From Acinetobacter lwoffii (GTDB taxonomy: Bacteria; Pseudomonadota; Gammaproteobacteria; Pseudomonadales; Moraxellaceae), in assembly GCF_002321025.1 (NCBI RefSeq), contig NZ_DCLL01000058.1:1-33454 (forward strand): 33,454 bases of DNA. The letters run 5' to 3'. Below, piece by piece: positions 16,105 through 24,536 of this stretch. How positions within the stretch are numbered: the stretch's first letter is position 1; every line of letters begins with the position of its first letter. A model generated the notes under the pieces. That model did no database searches, had not been told where the DNA came from, and saw nothing but the letters and a program-made list of their open reading frames with translations. The translations under genes were made by a program, and so were the position numbers.

Positions 16105-17433
16105 ATGTCTTCTGTAATTGCAACGACAGCGATCCGTGGTCGCTTCCTCGACATTCAGAATACAGTTGCCCAAGCACGTGATATACACGACCAAGTGCGA
16201 TATGTAGAAGATGGTTTAGTCATCATTCAAGAGGGTAAAATCCAGTGGTTTGGTCCTTGGCAAGAAGGGCAGTCACGACTTCCTACCGACGCTGAATTAC
16301 AGCACTATCCAGATCAACTGATTGTTCCCGGGTTTATCGACACCCATATTCATTTCCCGCAAACGGAAATGATCGGGGCGTATGGTGAACAACTGCTGGA
16401 ATGGCTCAACACCTATACTTTTCCCACTGAAATCCAGTTCCGAGATGCATCCTATAGCGAAAAAATTGCCGAATTTTTTGTGCAGGAATTGCTTAAAAAT
16501 GGCACCACGACTGCACTGGTCTTTTGTACCGTTCACCCTGAATCCGTAGATGCTTTATTTAATGCGGCAACCACCCGCAATATGCGTCTGATCGCGGGTA
16601 AAGTCCTGATGGATCGTCATGCACCGGAAGCGCTAACAGATACAGCAGAAACGGCTTATACCGACTCTAAAGCGCTGATTGAAAAGTGGCATGGACAGGG
16701 GCGGAACCTGTATGCGATTACCCCACGCTTTGCACCAACTTCAACACCTGAACAATTACAAAAAGCCGGGCAGCTCAAAGCCGAATATCCGGATGTGTAT
16801 GTGCATACCCATTTAAGTGAGAATAAGAATGAAATTGCCTGGGTAAAAGAACTCTTTCCTGAACGTGAAGGTTATCTGGATGTTTATCATCATTATGGTT
16901 TAACCGGCAGCAAATCCGTCTTCGCACATTGCGTGCATCTAGAAGATGAAGAGTGGGATTGTATGCATCAGACCGACTCCGCCATTGCCTTCTGTCCGAC
17001 CTCAAACCTGTTCCTGGGCAGTGGCTTATTTCCCCTGAAAAAGACCTGGGACAAAGGGGTCAAAGTCGGCTTAGGCACAGACATTGGAGCAGGGACATCA
17101 TTTAATCAGCTGCAAACCCTAAATGAAGCCTATAAGGTGCAGCAGTTGCAGGGCGAAAAACTCTCTGCCTTTGAGGCCTTGTATCATGCCACTTTAGGCG
17201 GTGCCAAAGCCTTGAGTCTGGATGATCGCCTGGGGAACTTTAATATTGGCAAGGAAGCCGACTTTGTGGTGCTGGATCTCAATACCACTGCCTTACAGCA
17301 GTTACGCCAGAGCAGAGCCAAAAATATTGAAGATGCATTTTTTGCACTGACCATGCTTGGCGATGACCGTAATATTGCAGCCACCTATGTCTATGGAGCA
17401 GCCGTTTATGTCAAAGCAGCAGCCAGTGAATAA
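16105..17433 (+). CDS. guaD: Guanine deaminase
   Basis: Hydrolyses guanine to xanthine and ammonia in purine catabolism and salvage. The 442-aa amidohydrolase has the metal-binding motif PGFIDTHIHFPQ with His81 and His83. The GuaD-typical GAYGEQLLEWLNTYTFPTE follows. Further zinc ligands are in VHTHLSENKNE and FAHCVHLEDEE, and the catalytic aspartate is in GLGTDIGAGTS. The start at 16105 (MSSVIATTAI) has GTAGG about seven bases upstream; the frame extends to 16036 without family similarity. A 41-codon ORF overlaps its 3' end, and hpt, another purine-salvage gene, lies downstream beyond a terminator. Confidence 0.96.
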   Translation: MSSVIATTAIRGRFLDIQNTVAQARDIHDQVRYVEDGLVIIQEGKIQWFGPWQEGQSRLPTDAELQHYPDQLIVPGFIDTHIHFPQTEMIGAYGEQLLEWLNTYTFPTEIQFRDASYSEKIAEFFVQELLKNGTTTALVFCTVHPESVDALFNAATTRNMRLIAGKVLMDRHAPEALTDTAETAYTDSKALIEKWHGQGRNLYAITPRFAPTSTPEQLQKAGQLKAEYPDVYVHTHLSENKNEIAWVKELFPEREGYLDVYHHYGLTGSKSVFAHCVHLEDEEWDCMHQTDSAIAFCPTSNLFLGSGLFPLKKTWDKGVKVGLGTDIGAGTSFNQLQTLNEAYKVQQLQGEKLSAFEALYHATLGGAKALSLDDRLGNFNIGKEADFVVLDLNTTALQQLRQSRAKNIEDAFFALTMLGDDRNIAATYVYGAAVYVKAAASE

Positions 17434-17533
17434 AACAAAAAAATCCCGCCGTCGCCAATACTTGATCCTGTCTGCCATGGCACTGGGCTGTGTTTTTTTA
17501 TTGAAACGCGATTCAACAGCGGCTAAAAAATGA
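17408..17533 (+). CDS. Possible 41-aa single-pass membrane protein overlapping guaD
   Basis: A short ORF in a different frame overlaps the last 26 bases of guaD. It encodes a lysine/arginine-rich N-terminal segment (residues 7-17, KTKKSRRRQY region), one hydrophobic helix (about 18-32, YLILSAMALGCVFLL) and a short polar tail. GGAG lies nine bases before ATG 17408, so translation could be coupled to guaD. A terminator follows at 17599. The charge pattern predicts an inward-facing N-terminus. No family is recognised; coding by chance is possible but the ribosome site and helix argue for a real small protein. Confidence 0.5.
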   Translation: MSKQQPVNKTKKSRRRQYLILSAMALGCVFLLKRDSTAAKK

Positions 17534-17598
17534 TTACATTTACAGCCAGCAAAACAGGTGCATCTCTGCTAGGGATGTATTAAAATTGCGACGTATTC

Positions 17599-17623
17599 AG
17601 GTGTTGCAGGTCAACACCTTTTT
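17599..17623 (+). terminator. Terminator between guaD and hpt, close to the hpt start
   Basis: A perfect 8-bp stem AGGTGTTG / CAACACCT with loop CAGGT (17599-17619) is followed by TTTTT. It ends the guaD unit but lies only 34 bases before the hpt start codon. Confidence 0.85.
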
Positions 17624-17657
17624 TATTTTGCTATTTTTACTTTTTAGGTATCTACCC

Positions 17658-18185
17658 ATGACCGTTCAAATGAGCGTAATGATTTCCGCTGAAGAAATTC
17701 AAGCTAAAGTCAAAGAGCTTGGTGCTCAAATCAATGCACACTATGCCAATAGTGACAAAGAACTTGTGCTCATCGGTTTATTACGTGGTTCAGTGATTTT
17801 TATGGCTGATTTATGTCGTGTGATTTCAAAACCGCATGAACTGGATTTCATGACTGTGTCCAGTTATGGCGGTGGCACGTTATCGTCACGTGATGTAAAA
17901 ATCCTGAAAGATTTAGACGGTGAAATCCGTGGTAAAGATGTGTTGGTCGTTGAAGATATTATTGATTCAGGCAACACTTTAAGCAAGGTACTCGAAATCC
18001 TGCAAACCCGTGAACCTAACTCGATTCAACTGTGTACTTTGGTAAGTAAACCATCGCGTCGTGAAATCGATCTGAAAGTCGAATTTATGGGCTTTGAAGT
18101 TGAAGATAAATTTATTGTGGGTTATGGCCTAGACTATGACCAGAAGTACCGTCACCTGCCATTTATTGGTGAAATCGGTCTTTAA
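17658..18185 (+). CDS. hpt: Hypoxanthine phosphoribosyltransferase
   Basis: Salvages hypoxanthine, and often guanine, to IMP/GMP using PRPP. The 175-aa protein shows the PRPP loop VLVVEDIIDSGNTL at 96-109 and the flexible-loop region SSYGGGTLSSRDVKILKD (68-85). It also has GLLRGSVIFMADL near 40 and the C-terminal base-binding segment DKFIVGYGLDYDQKYRHLP. I start at ATG 17658 with TAGG upstream; an internal ATG (MSVMISAEEI, residue 5) is possible. It is monocistronic, closed by the terminator at 18201. Its leader contains the guaD terminator hairpin, leaving little space for a separate promoter. Confidence 0.95.
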   Translation: MTVQMSVMISAEEIQAKVKELGAQINAHYANSDKELVLIGLLRGSVIFMADLCRVISKPHELDFMTVSSYGGGTLSSRDVKILKDLDGEIRGKDVLVVEDIIDSGNTLSKVLEILQTREPNSIQLCTLVSKPSRREIDLKVEFMGFEVEDKFIVGYGLDYDQKYRHLPFIGEIGL

Positions 18186-18195
18186 AATCAGGTTG

Positions 18196-18222
18196 AAAAA
18201 AGTGGCATAAGCCACTTTTTTT
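18196..18222 (+). terminator. Rho-independent terminator of hpt
   Basis: The stem AGTGGC / GCCACT with an ATAA loop (18201-18216), extended by A5/T pairing, is followed by T7. It lies 15 bases after the hpt stop. Confidence 0.9.
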
Positions 18223-18357
18223 ATGCCTAAAATGGACAGGAAACCGGGAACAAAAAATAACATCTCGTTTCAGGATTCAACTTTTTATAATCCTGACTTT
18301 ATTTCAAGATGATTAAACAGATGTGAAAACAAAGACATGACAAGAAGGAGTATGCAT

Positions 18358-18615
18358 ATGTGGACAATTATTGTGGCGATCGTCATTGGTTTTGTAGCAG
18401 GTCTGATTGCACGTGCCATTCATCCTGGTAATGATAAGGCAGGTTTTATTATGACTACCTTACTGGGTATTGCCGGCTCCTTATTGGCGACTTTTGGTGG
18501 CCGTATGCTCGGTCTGTATTCGGCAGATTCCGCAGCAGGTCTGATTGCTTCCGTGATTGGTGCTGTGATTATTCTGTTTATTTATAATATGGTCACCAAA
18601 CGCCGTACAGTCTAA
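18358..18615 (+). CDS. GlsB/YeaQ/YmgE-family stress-response membrane protein
   Basis: An 85-aa glycine-rich membrane protein of the transglycosylase-associated (Transgly_assoc) family, often induced by general stress; biochemical role unknown. Three hydrophobic segments are visible (about 2-19, 28-46 and 57-76). The family pattern is present in IVIGFVAGLIARAIHPG and the GIAGSLLATFGGRMLG block. I choose ATG 18358 because AAGGAG lies seven bases upstream; the ATG at 18352 is too close to it, and 18337 lies before it. Monocistronic, with a terminator at 18661. Confidence 0.88.
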   Translation: MWTIIVAIVIGFVAGLIARAIHPGNDKAGFIMTTLLGIAGSLLATFGGRMLGLYSADSAAGLIASVIGAVIILFIYNMVTKRRTV

Positions 18616-18656
18616 ACCATTCAGATGTTTCTGAGGTTGATTTGACGACCTGAATA

Positions 18657-18682
18657 AAAAAGCACCGGAAAGGTGCTTTTTT
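18657..18682. terminator. Terminator between the YeaQ-family gene and dsbC
   Basis: The stem AGCACC / GGTGCT (18661-18666 and 18672-18677) has a GGAAA loop and is flanked by an A-tract and T6. It may act in both directions on the convergent genes. Confidence 0.88.
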
Positions 18683-18715
18683 ATATTGAGCGACTGATAG
18701 CTTTATTTAATTTTT

Positions 18716-19417
18716 TTATAAATTGAATTCTTTAAAGATCTGCTCAATCTGCTCTGCCGGATAGGCACCCATCACTTTAAAACCATTGGAAAAAATAATC
18801 GCAGGTGTCCCATTCACGCCCATAGACTGAGCCAGTTTTTTATTCCGTTCAATCGGATTGGCGCAACTTTTTTTCGATTTAGGTTGAATCCCTTGAGCAA
18901 TCAGATTTTCCCATGCCTGAGCTGGATTAGACTCGCAATACACCTGTTTTGAAGGAGCCACCGACTGGGGTTTTAAAGGAAGAATAAAGGTATAAATGGT
19001 CAAGTCATTCAATTTTTTCAGCTCTAGCTCAAGCTTTTTACAATACGGGCAATTTGGGTCAGAAAAGATGGCAATCTGACGTTTACCCGTACCTCTTACA
19101 CTTTTCACAGCATCCTGAAGCGGTAATTTTTTCCAGTCGATACTATTTTGCTTCAACATTAAATCACGGGTCAGATTATGCTGATCCTGAATTCGCAGCA
19201 TCGGGCCAGCAATCAGATGCTTGGCATCTTCATTCAAATAAACCACTTGGCCCTGCATGGAACCGCTATAGATGCCTTTCATCTCGGTGGTCTGAATATT
19301 TTCAATTTTTAAATTGGGACTGTTTTTTGCCAAGTTAGCTTGTACCGTATCAATATTGGCTAATGCGAAGCTTGAAACCAATGTACTTAAACTAATGATC
19401 AGTGTTTTTTTAAACAT
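18716..19417 (-). CDS. dsbC: Thiol:disulfide interchange protein DsbC-like
   Basis: A periplasmic disulfide isomerase that reshuffles wrong disulfides; it normally works as a dimer reduced by DsbD. The 233-aa precursor has a Sec signal peptide (1-20, ending ALA). An N-terminal dimerisation domain (about 21-85) and a linker helix follow. The thioredoxin domain carries the active site CPYC at Cys123 and Cys126. The cis-proline loop VNGTPAIIFSNG is present. Two further cysteines (YCES, SCAN) match the structural disulfide of DsbC. The frame is complete and starts at ATG 19417. No operon partner is seen. Confidence 0.9.
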   Translation of the reverse strand: MFKKTLIISLSTLVSSFALANIDTVQANLAKNSPNLKIENIQTTEMKGIYSGSMQGQVVYLNEDAKHLIAGPMLRIQDQHNLTRDLMLKQNSIDWKKLPLQDAVKSVRGTGKRQIAIFSDPNCPYCKKLELELKKLNDLTIYTFILPLKPQSVAPSKQVYCESNPAQAWENLIAQGIQPKSKKSCANPIERNKKLAQSMGVNGTPAIIFSNGFKVMGAYPAEQIEQIFKEFNL

Positions 19418-19763
19418 GAATGTTCTACATGAATTGGATAAGAATATGCTTCGATTCTAATCGCTCTGCTTTTAAATTTCTCAAACATTTATGTTACTGT
19501 TTACACCCAGTTAAATAAGCTCATAATGTTTCACGTGGAACACCATGTATAGCGTTAGCTTGAACTCCAATCTATCTAGAAAATACATCAATATTCATAA
19601 TAAATAATTGTTTTATATAGTTAAAATATTTTAAATGATAAACATTTTACTCATTCAGCCTTGACCGATTTTCTGTATCCATTCTAAACTGCAGACACTT
19701 TCTATATTCCTCGCTACGCCCTGACATGGATTGGCCAAGGATCAACACTATAACGGCATTTTC
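19418..19763. other. Intergenic region between dsbC and an MFS gene, carrying parS
   Basis: About 345 bases with no gene. It holds the divergent promoters of dsbC and the MFS gene and a perfect ParB-type site at 19527-19542. The rest is AT-rich without recognised structure. Confidence 0.5.
19527..19542. promoter_or_regulatory. parS site (ParB/Spo0J binding)
   Basis: TGTTTCACGTGGAACA matches the chromosomal parS consensus TGTTNCACGTGNAACA at every defined position. It is intergenic and about 6 kb to the left of oriC, where parS sites normally cluster to nucleate ParB for origin segregation and SMC loading. The parAB genes are not in the window. Confidence 0.88.
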
Positions 19764-20942
19764 ATGACAATAACGACCAGCTGGCGACCGTTCTTGATGG
19801 TCAGCCTAGCTTTAATGATGGGAACGATTGGCACCGCTTTGGCCAGTCCGCTTTATCCGATTTATCAACAGCTCTGGCATTTGCTGCCCAGCCAGATCAC
19901 CTACATTTTTGTCGCCTATATGTTTGGCTGTCTCTCGACCTTGTTGTTTTTGGGCAGAACCAGTAACAGCATCGGATTTTTACGGACCCTGCAAATTGGT
20001 CTGGCACTAATCACCTTAGGTCTCATCATTTCCGTTTTTGCCCAGAATGCACTGATCCTCTCGATTGGCCGTTTTATTATTGGGATTGCCTCGGGCCTGA
20101 TGACCACTTCTGCCATGATGGGTTTAATGCATACCATCCCAGAAAGCCATAAACACACTGCACCACAACTGATTTCAATCATCACCGCAATGGGTTTTGG
20201 TTTGGGACCCTTGGTCGGTGGTGTGATTGCGCAGTTTTCCGCTGCGCCTTTGGTGATGCCATATTTACCGGTGATTTTGGGCGCCGTGCTGTGTTTGATT
20301 GGCCTGTTCTGGATCAAAGCACCCAAGTTTGAGGCGCAGCCCTTTAGCATGGCGCCTAAACTGCAACGACCTGAAGCGCAGTTTCATCGGGTGTTTATGA
20401 TTATTGCAGTGACGGCTTTTAGTGCCTTTGCTGCCTTTAGCCTGTTTGCTTCACTGTCGCCATCTTTTGTCCGCAATATTTTACCTTGGCATGGCCCTCT
20501 GGTCAGTGGGCTGGCCATTACCAGTATCTTAGTGATTTCAGTGATCGTGCAATTTATGGCCAAAGCGGTTGCAGCGTCCAAATGTCTGAATATCGGCCTG
20601 ATGATGATGTGCTTGAGCCTGATGGTTTTAGCGCTATGTATGTATTCGAAAATCAGCCTGCTATTTTTTATCAGTGATATTTGCTTTGGAATTGGCCATG
20701 GTTTTGCCCTGATGGGTGCTTTTGCCCTGATTCATCAAATGACCAGCTTAGACAACCGTGCAGCCGTCATGTCAACCTATCTGTTTATTGCCTATCTGGG
20801 CACTATTGTCCCTATCATTGCCGTGGGTTATCTGGCCGATCATTGGGGGCTGGATTTCGCCGTAATCAGCTTTTGTATCGCGATTAGTTTGCTGTGTTTT
20901 GCGCTGTGGTGGGCGTATCAAAAATCCCGCCTACCAGCCTAA
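19764..20942 (+). CDS. MFS transporter, DHA1-like
   Basis: A 392-aa inner-membrane protein with about 12 hydrophobic helices and the major-facilitator layout. The first helix holds LALMMGTIGTALASPLYPIY. Motif A is replaced by GRTSNSIGFLRTLQ after helix 2, and helix 5 has MGFGLGPLVGGVIAQFSAAP. Substrate is unknown; drug or metabolite efflux is the usual guess for this subgroup. I choose ATG 19764 over an in-frame TTG at 19731, although neither has a clear ribosome site. The gene ends at a terminator shared with mnmE. Confidence 0.82.
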   Translation: MTITTSWRPFLMVSLALMMGTIGTALASPLYPIYQQLWHLLPSQITYIFVAYMFGCLSTLLFLGRTSNSIGFLRTLQIGLALITLGLIISVFAQNALILSIGRFIIGIASGLMTTSAMMGLMHTIPESHKHTAPQLISIITAMGFGLGPLVGGVIAQFSAAPLVMPYLPVILGAVLCLIGLFWIKAPKFEAQPFSMAPKLQRPEAQFHRVFMIIAVTAFSAFAAFSLFASLSPSFVRNILPWHGPLVSGLAITSILVISVIVQFMAKAVAASKCLNIGLMMMCLSLMVLALCMYSKISLLFFISDICFGIGHGFALMGAFALIHQMTSLDNRAAVMSTYLFIAYLGTIVPIIAVGYLADHWGLDFAVISFCIAISLLCFALWWAYQKSRLPA

Positions 20943-20970
20943 AAAAAGCCCTCAGTTGATGGCTTTTTTG
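20942..20970. terminator. Bidirectional terminator between the MFS gene and mnmE
   Basis: AAAAAAGCC and GGCTTTTTT enclose a small TCA-GT-TGA stem, forming an interrupted hairpin with A and T tracts on both sides. It lies between two convergent stop codons. Confidence 0.82.
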
Positions 20971-20986
20971 ATGTTTTATTAAATAA

Positions 20987-22345
20987 TTATTTACCAATAC
21001 AAAATGAACCGAAGATCTTGCCCAGCAGATCATCTGCACTGAAATCACCAGTGATCTCACCCAAGGCATTTTGCGCCAGACGTAAGGACTCTGCCACCAG
21101 TTCACCGGCGTTATACACCACCAGTTGTTCACGCGCTTCAGCCAGATAGAGCTGAGTGCGCTTCATTGCGTCTAAATGACGGGTACGGGCGATAAAGGTG
21201 TCTTCCTCAGGCTGGAAGCCTGCATGCGCTGTAATCGCCTCTATGAGCGCTTGAACACCGGTTTCCTGTTTGGCAGAGACTGCAATATGCCGGAAACCAT
21301 TTAAATCGCCAATCACGGCTTCAGCACCGGTCAGGTCGCATTTATTGCCAATCAGCATCAAACGTTTTGGCTCGATATGTTCGGCAAAATATTCTTGGGC
21401 GAGTTGCAGCGGATCTTCGCCCTGGCTTAAGTCATAGACCAAGAGTAATAAATCGGCCTGTTCAATTTCCTTAATCGCGCGGCGAATCCCTTCCTTTTCC
21501 ACGATATCACCGGTTTCACGCAGACCAGCCGTATCGGTCAGGGTAATCGGTAAGCCATTTAAGGTAATTTTCTCATGCAGCACATCACGGGTGGTGCCAG
21601 CAATATCGGTCACAATCGCGCGTTCAATTCCGGCCAGCGCATTCAGTAGAGAGGATTTACCGGCATTCGGTTTACCTGCAATTACGACTTGCAAGCCTTC
21701 ACGTAGAAGCTGTCCTTGACGTGCGGATTGCTGGACTTGAGTGACTGCACTGGATACGCCATCCAGCAGATTTAAAATCTTGCCATCTGCCAGAAAGTCG
21801 ATTTCTTCTTCCGGAAAATCAATCGCGGCTTCCACATGCAGACGCAGATGAATCAGCTGCTCAAGGACTGCATTGACTTTGGTCGAGAAAGCTCCTTGCA
21901 GTGAACGCACCGCAGAACGTGCAGCCGCTTGCGAAGTTGCATCAATCAGGTCGGCAATTGCTTCAGCCTGCACCAGATCCAGCTTGCCATTTTCAAAGGC
22001 ACGCATCGAGAATTCACCCGCTTTGGCTGCAGTGGCGCCCAGTTCCAGCAAACGGCCAAGCAGGGCGTTCTGAATCACCGGACCGCCATGACCTTGTAGC
22101 TCCACTACATCTTCACCGGTAAACGAGTTTGGATTCGGGAAGCAAATCGCCAGTCCTTCATCCATGACTTCACCTGCTGCATCGTAGAACTGGCGGAAAC
22201 CGGCAAAACGCGCTTTAGGCAACTCTTTTTGCGTCAGTTGCTGGGCAATTTCATAGGATTTCGGACCTGACAGGCGAATCACCCCAACGCCGCCACGTCC
22301 TGGTGGAGTTGCAATCGCAGCAATAGTTGTGGTTCGGTTGAGCAT
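20987..22345 (-). CDS. mnmE: tRNA uridine-5-carboxymethylaminomethyl modification GTPase
   Basis: With MnmG it modifies the wobble uridine (cmnm5U) of several tRNAs. The 452-aa protein has the N-terminal tetrahydrofolate-binding domain (about 1-120), a helical domain and an inserted G domain. The G motifs are GKPNAGKSS (224-232), DTAGLRETGD and NKCDL. The C-terminal motif FCIGK supplies the conserved catalytic-region cysteine. I start at ATG 22345 (MLNRTTTIAAI) with AGGTGA six bases upstream; the in-frame TTG at 22360 overlaps that ribosome site. It lies downstream of yidC but past a terminator. The usual partners mnmG and rsmG are not next to it. Confidence 0.96.
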   Translation of the reverse strand: MLNRTTTIAAIATPPGRGGVGVIRLSGPKSYEIAQQLTQKELPKARFAGFRQFYDAAGEVMDEGLAICFPNPNSFTGEDVVELQGHGGPVIQNALLGRLLELGATAAKAGEFSMRAFENGKLDLVQAEAIADLIDATSQAAARSAVRSLQGAFSTKVNAVLEQLIHLRLHVEAAIDFPEEEIDFLADGKILNLLDGVSSAVTQVQQSARQGQLLREGLQVVIAGKPNAGKSSLLNALAGIERAIVTDIAGTTRDVLHEKITLNGLPITLTDTAGLRETGDIVEKEGIRRAIKEIEQADLLLLVYDLSQGEDPLQLAQEYFAEHIEPKRLMLIGNKCDLTGAEAVIGDLNGFRHIAVSAKQETGVQALIEAITAHAGFQPEEDTFIARTRHLDAMKRTQLYLAEAREQLVVYNAGELVAESLRLAQNALGEITGDFSADDLLGKIFGSFCIGK

Positions 22346-22378
22346 AAAATTCACCTGCAAGGACTCAAAAGTACAGCC

Positions 22379-22416
22379 AAAAAAAATCCGCCTAAGATTA
22401 CCATCTTAAGCGGATT
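22379..22416 (-). terminator. Terminator of the rpmH-rnpA-yidD-yidC operon
   Basis: On the minus strand AATCCGCTTAAGAT pairs with ATCTTAGGCGGATT with one mismatch around a 4-nt loop (22385-22416). Eight T residues follow (complement of 22379-22386). It lies between the yidC stop and the mnmE start. Confidence 0.88.
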
Positions 22417-22437
22417 TATTCAGCCTATCCGTACAAC

Positions 22438-24201
22438 TTAGTTGGCTGGAGTGGCCTCATCACGTTTGGCACGATCTTTGGCAACAGACTTGTTAATCAA
22501 AGTTTGTTGCAGAATCGTGATCAAGTTGTTGACGATCCAGTATAAAACCAAGCCTGCAGGGAAGAACAACAAGAATACCGTAAAGATAATCGGCATAAAC
22601 TTGAAGACTTTCGCCTGCATTGGATCGGTCGGCTGCGGATTTAACGACTGCTGGATATACATGGTCAAGCCCATCAACAACGGCAGAATGAACCAAGGAT
22701 CCATTGAAGACAAATCCTGAATCCACAGCATCCATGGCGCATGACGCAGTTCCACAGATTCCATCAATACCCAGTACAAGGCCAGGAAAATCGGCATTTG
22801 TAATAACAGCGGTAAACAGCCGGCAAGCGGATTGACCTGTTCACGTTTATACAATGCCATCATTTCTTGAGAGAAGCGCATGCGGTCTTCACCAAACTCT
22901 TCTTTCATGCGTTGCATTTCTGGCGCAATCACCCGCATTTTCGCCATCGAGCGATAGCTCTTCGACGACAATGGCCACAGGATCACTTTCACCAGGATGG
23001 TCAACAGAATAATTGCCCAACCCCAGTTACCCACCAGACCATGGAAGAATTCAAGACCCACGAACAGCAATTTCGCGATTGGCCATAACCAGCCATAATC
23101 AACGGTCTGGTTTAAACCTGCAGCCAAATCTTTCAGTTCTGACTGGATTTTTGGACCTGAATAGAAAGTCGCATCAATTTCAGCCACGGTACCTGCTGGT
23201 ACATTAAACGTTGGTGAAGTAAAACCGATGATGTTCATGTTATCGGTTGATTTACGTGATTCAAGCTTGGCGCTATAAGCTTCGCCATTGCCTTGAGTCA
23301 ACTTCAGCTGACCTGGAACCCATGCACTGACAAAGTAGTGCTGTACCATTGCCACCCAACCACCTGTCGCTTCAGTACTGACTTTTTCTTCAACAAAGTT
23401 GTCGAATTTAAGCTTGTTGTACTGCTCGTCCGGGGTACCCCATGCACCGCCGAGGAATGTTCCCAGCGTGAAGATCCCTTGATCGGACTTGCCTGGATCT
23501 TCCGAGTTATCGCGTTTGATCTGACCGAACATCTGACCTTGCCAGGTCTGGCCACTGCGGTTGACCACTTTGTGATTTACCACGACCGGATATTCACCTT
23601 CAGTGAAATTGAAGGTCTTGATAATCTCGATCCCGTCAGCGGTTTTAAACACCAGCGGTACAGACAATACTTTCAGGTTTTCACCGTCTTTGGATTTGAC
23701 TGTTTTCGCATCTGCCAGGGTATAAGCAGTTTTTTCCAGCTCATACATTGGACGGCCGTTACGGCTGCTGTCCGGTCCATTCAGACCGATCAGGCCAGAC
23801 TGGGCGACATAAGTACGTTTCGCATCGCTTTCCAGCATGACGAACGGTTCATCGCTGTCTTTGTTCTTGTCATGATTGAGTAATTCAATACGAACAATAT
23901 CACCACCCTTAGGATTAATCCAAAGATGATAAAGGTCAGTTTGTACTGAAATAAGCTGCTGACTTACAGGTGCTGTGGCATCCGTGGCTTGCTGTGCTGG
24001 CACATTTGCTTGTGGCAGATCAGAGGCAACTGTAGCCGTCTGACCATTTGGCAAATCTGCAGATACGTCATGCGAAACAACAGCAGTTTCCTGCTGCGGT
24101 TTTGTTTCAGCATTTCCATAATCTTTTTGCCACGCCAAAATGAGCAAATATGCGACAACAAACATGGCTCCGAGAATTGCAATCCTGGCCCATTGTTGCA
24201 T
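22438..24201 (-). CDS. yidC: Membrane protein insertase YidC
   Basis: Inserts and folds inner-membrane proteins, alone or with SecYEG. The 587-aa protein has an N-terminal membrane anchor (about 5-24). A large periplasmic beta-domain follows (about 60-345, including TDLYHLWINPKGGDIVRIEL). The C-terminal insertase core has five helices beginning near residue 365 (WLWPIAKLLFVGLEF). It includes SKSYRSMAKMRVIAPEMQ with the conserved hydrophilic-groove arginine and the CLPLLLQMPIFLALYW helix. A poly-Q and threonine-rich linker lies between anchor and periplasmic domain. The start is five bases after the yidD stop, so the two are tightly coupled. Confidence 0.97.
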   Translation of the reverse strand: MQQWARIAILGAMFVVAYLLILAWQKDYGNAETKPQQETAVVSHDVSADLPNGQTATVASDLPQANVPAQQATDATAPVSQQLISVQTDLYHLWINPKGGDIVRIELLNHDKNKDSDEPFVMLESDAKRTYVAQSGLIGLNGPDSSRNGRPMYELEKTAYTLADAKTVKSKDGENLKVLSVPLVFKTADGIEIIKTFNFTEGEYPVVVNHKVVNRSGQTWQGQMFGQIKRDNSEDPGKSDQGIFTLGTFLGGAWGTPDEQYNKLKFDNFVEEKVSTEATGGWVAMVQHYFVSAWVPGQLKLTQGNGEAYSAKLESRKSTDNMNIIGFTSPTFNVPAGTVAEIDATFYSGPKIQSELKDLAAGLNQTVDYGWLWPIAKLLFVGLEFFHGLVGNWGWAIILLTILVKVILWPLSSKSYRSMAKMRVIAPEMQRMKEEFGEDRMRFSQEMMALYKREQVNPLAGCLPLLLQMPIFLALYWVLMESVELRHAPWMLWIQDLSSMDPWFILPLLMGLTMYIQQSLNPQPTDPMQAKVFKFMPIIFTVFLLFFPAGLVLYWIVNNLITILQQTLINKSVAKDRAKRDEATPAN

Positions 24202-24206
24202 ATGTA

Positions 24207-24527
24207 TTACCCCAAGTGGTGAGAGTGATTTTGGTTCAATAAACGATCACGAAAGGGTACAGCAACGTGAAGCGTTTGAGAATCTATTTGCTGAAATGAA
24301 ATAAAACGAATCGCTTTTGAGGGAACAGGATCATATCCCGAGCCCCCCCACGGATGACAACGGCAAATACGTTTAGTAGCCAGCCACACTCCACGCCCAG
24401 CGCCATGCATCTGGACTGCTTCCAAGGAATATTGAGAACAAGTTGGAATATAACGACAGCGCGGTCCAAGAAGAGGACTAATCGCAATCTGATAGAAACG
24501 GATCAACCAATGCAGTAAACGTACCAT
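24207..24527 (-). CDS. yidD: Membrane protein insertion efficiency factor YidD
   Basis: A small membrane-associated protein (106 aa) that aids YidC-dependent insertion. The YidD signature is clear: IRFYQIAISPLLGPRCRYIPTCSQY with conserved cysteines, then GVWLATKRICRCHPWGGSGYDPVP. An amphipathic N-terminal helix (about 2-18) should attach it to the membrane. The tail after residue 72 is histidine- and asparagine-rich and not conserved. It starts nine bases after the rnpA stop and ends five before yidC, the usual gammaproteobacterial order. Confidence 0.95.
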   Translation of the reverse strand: MVRLLHWLIRFYQIAISPLLGPRCRYIPTCSQYSLEAVQMHGAGRGVWLATKRICRCHPWGGSGYDPVPSKAIRFISFQQIDSQTLHVAVPFRDRLLNQNHSHHLG

Positions 24528-24536
24528 TGGCCAACT

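Noticed and set aside
23293..23883. 196-codon plus-strand ORF inside yidC
   Set aside because: It is antisense to the well-conserved yidC periplasmic domain, has no family resemblance and is explained by codon bias of the real gene.
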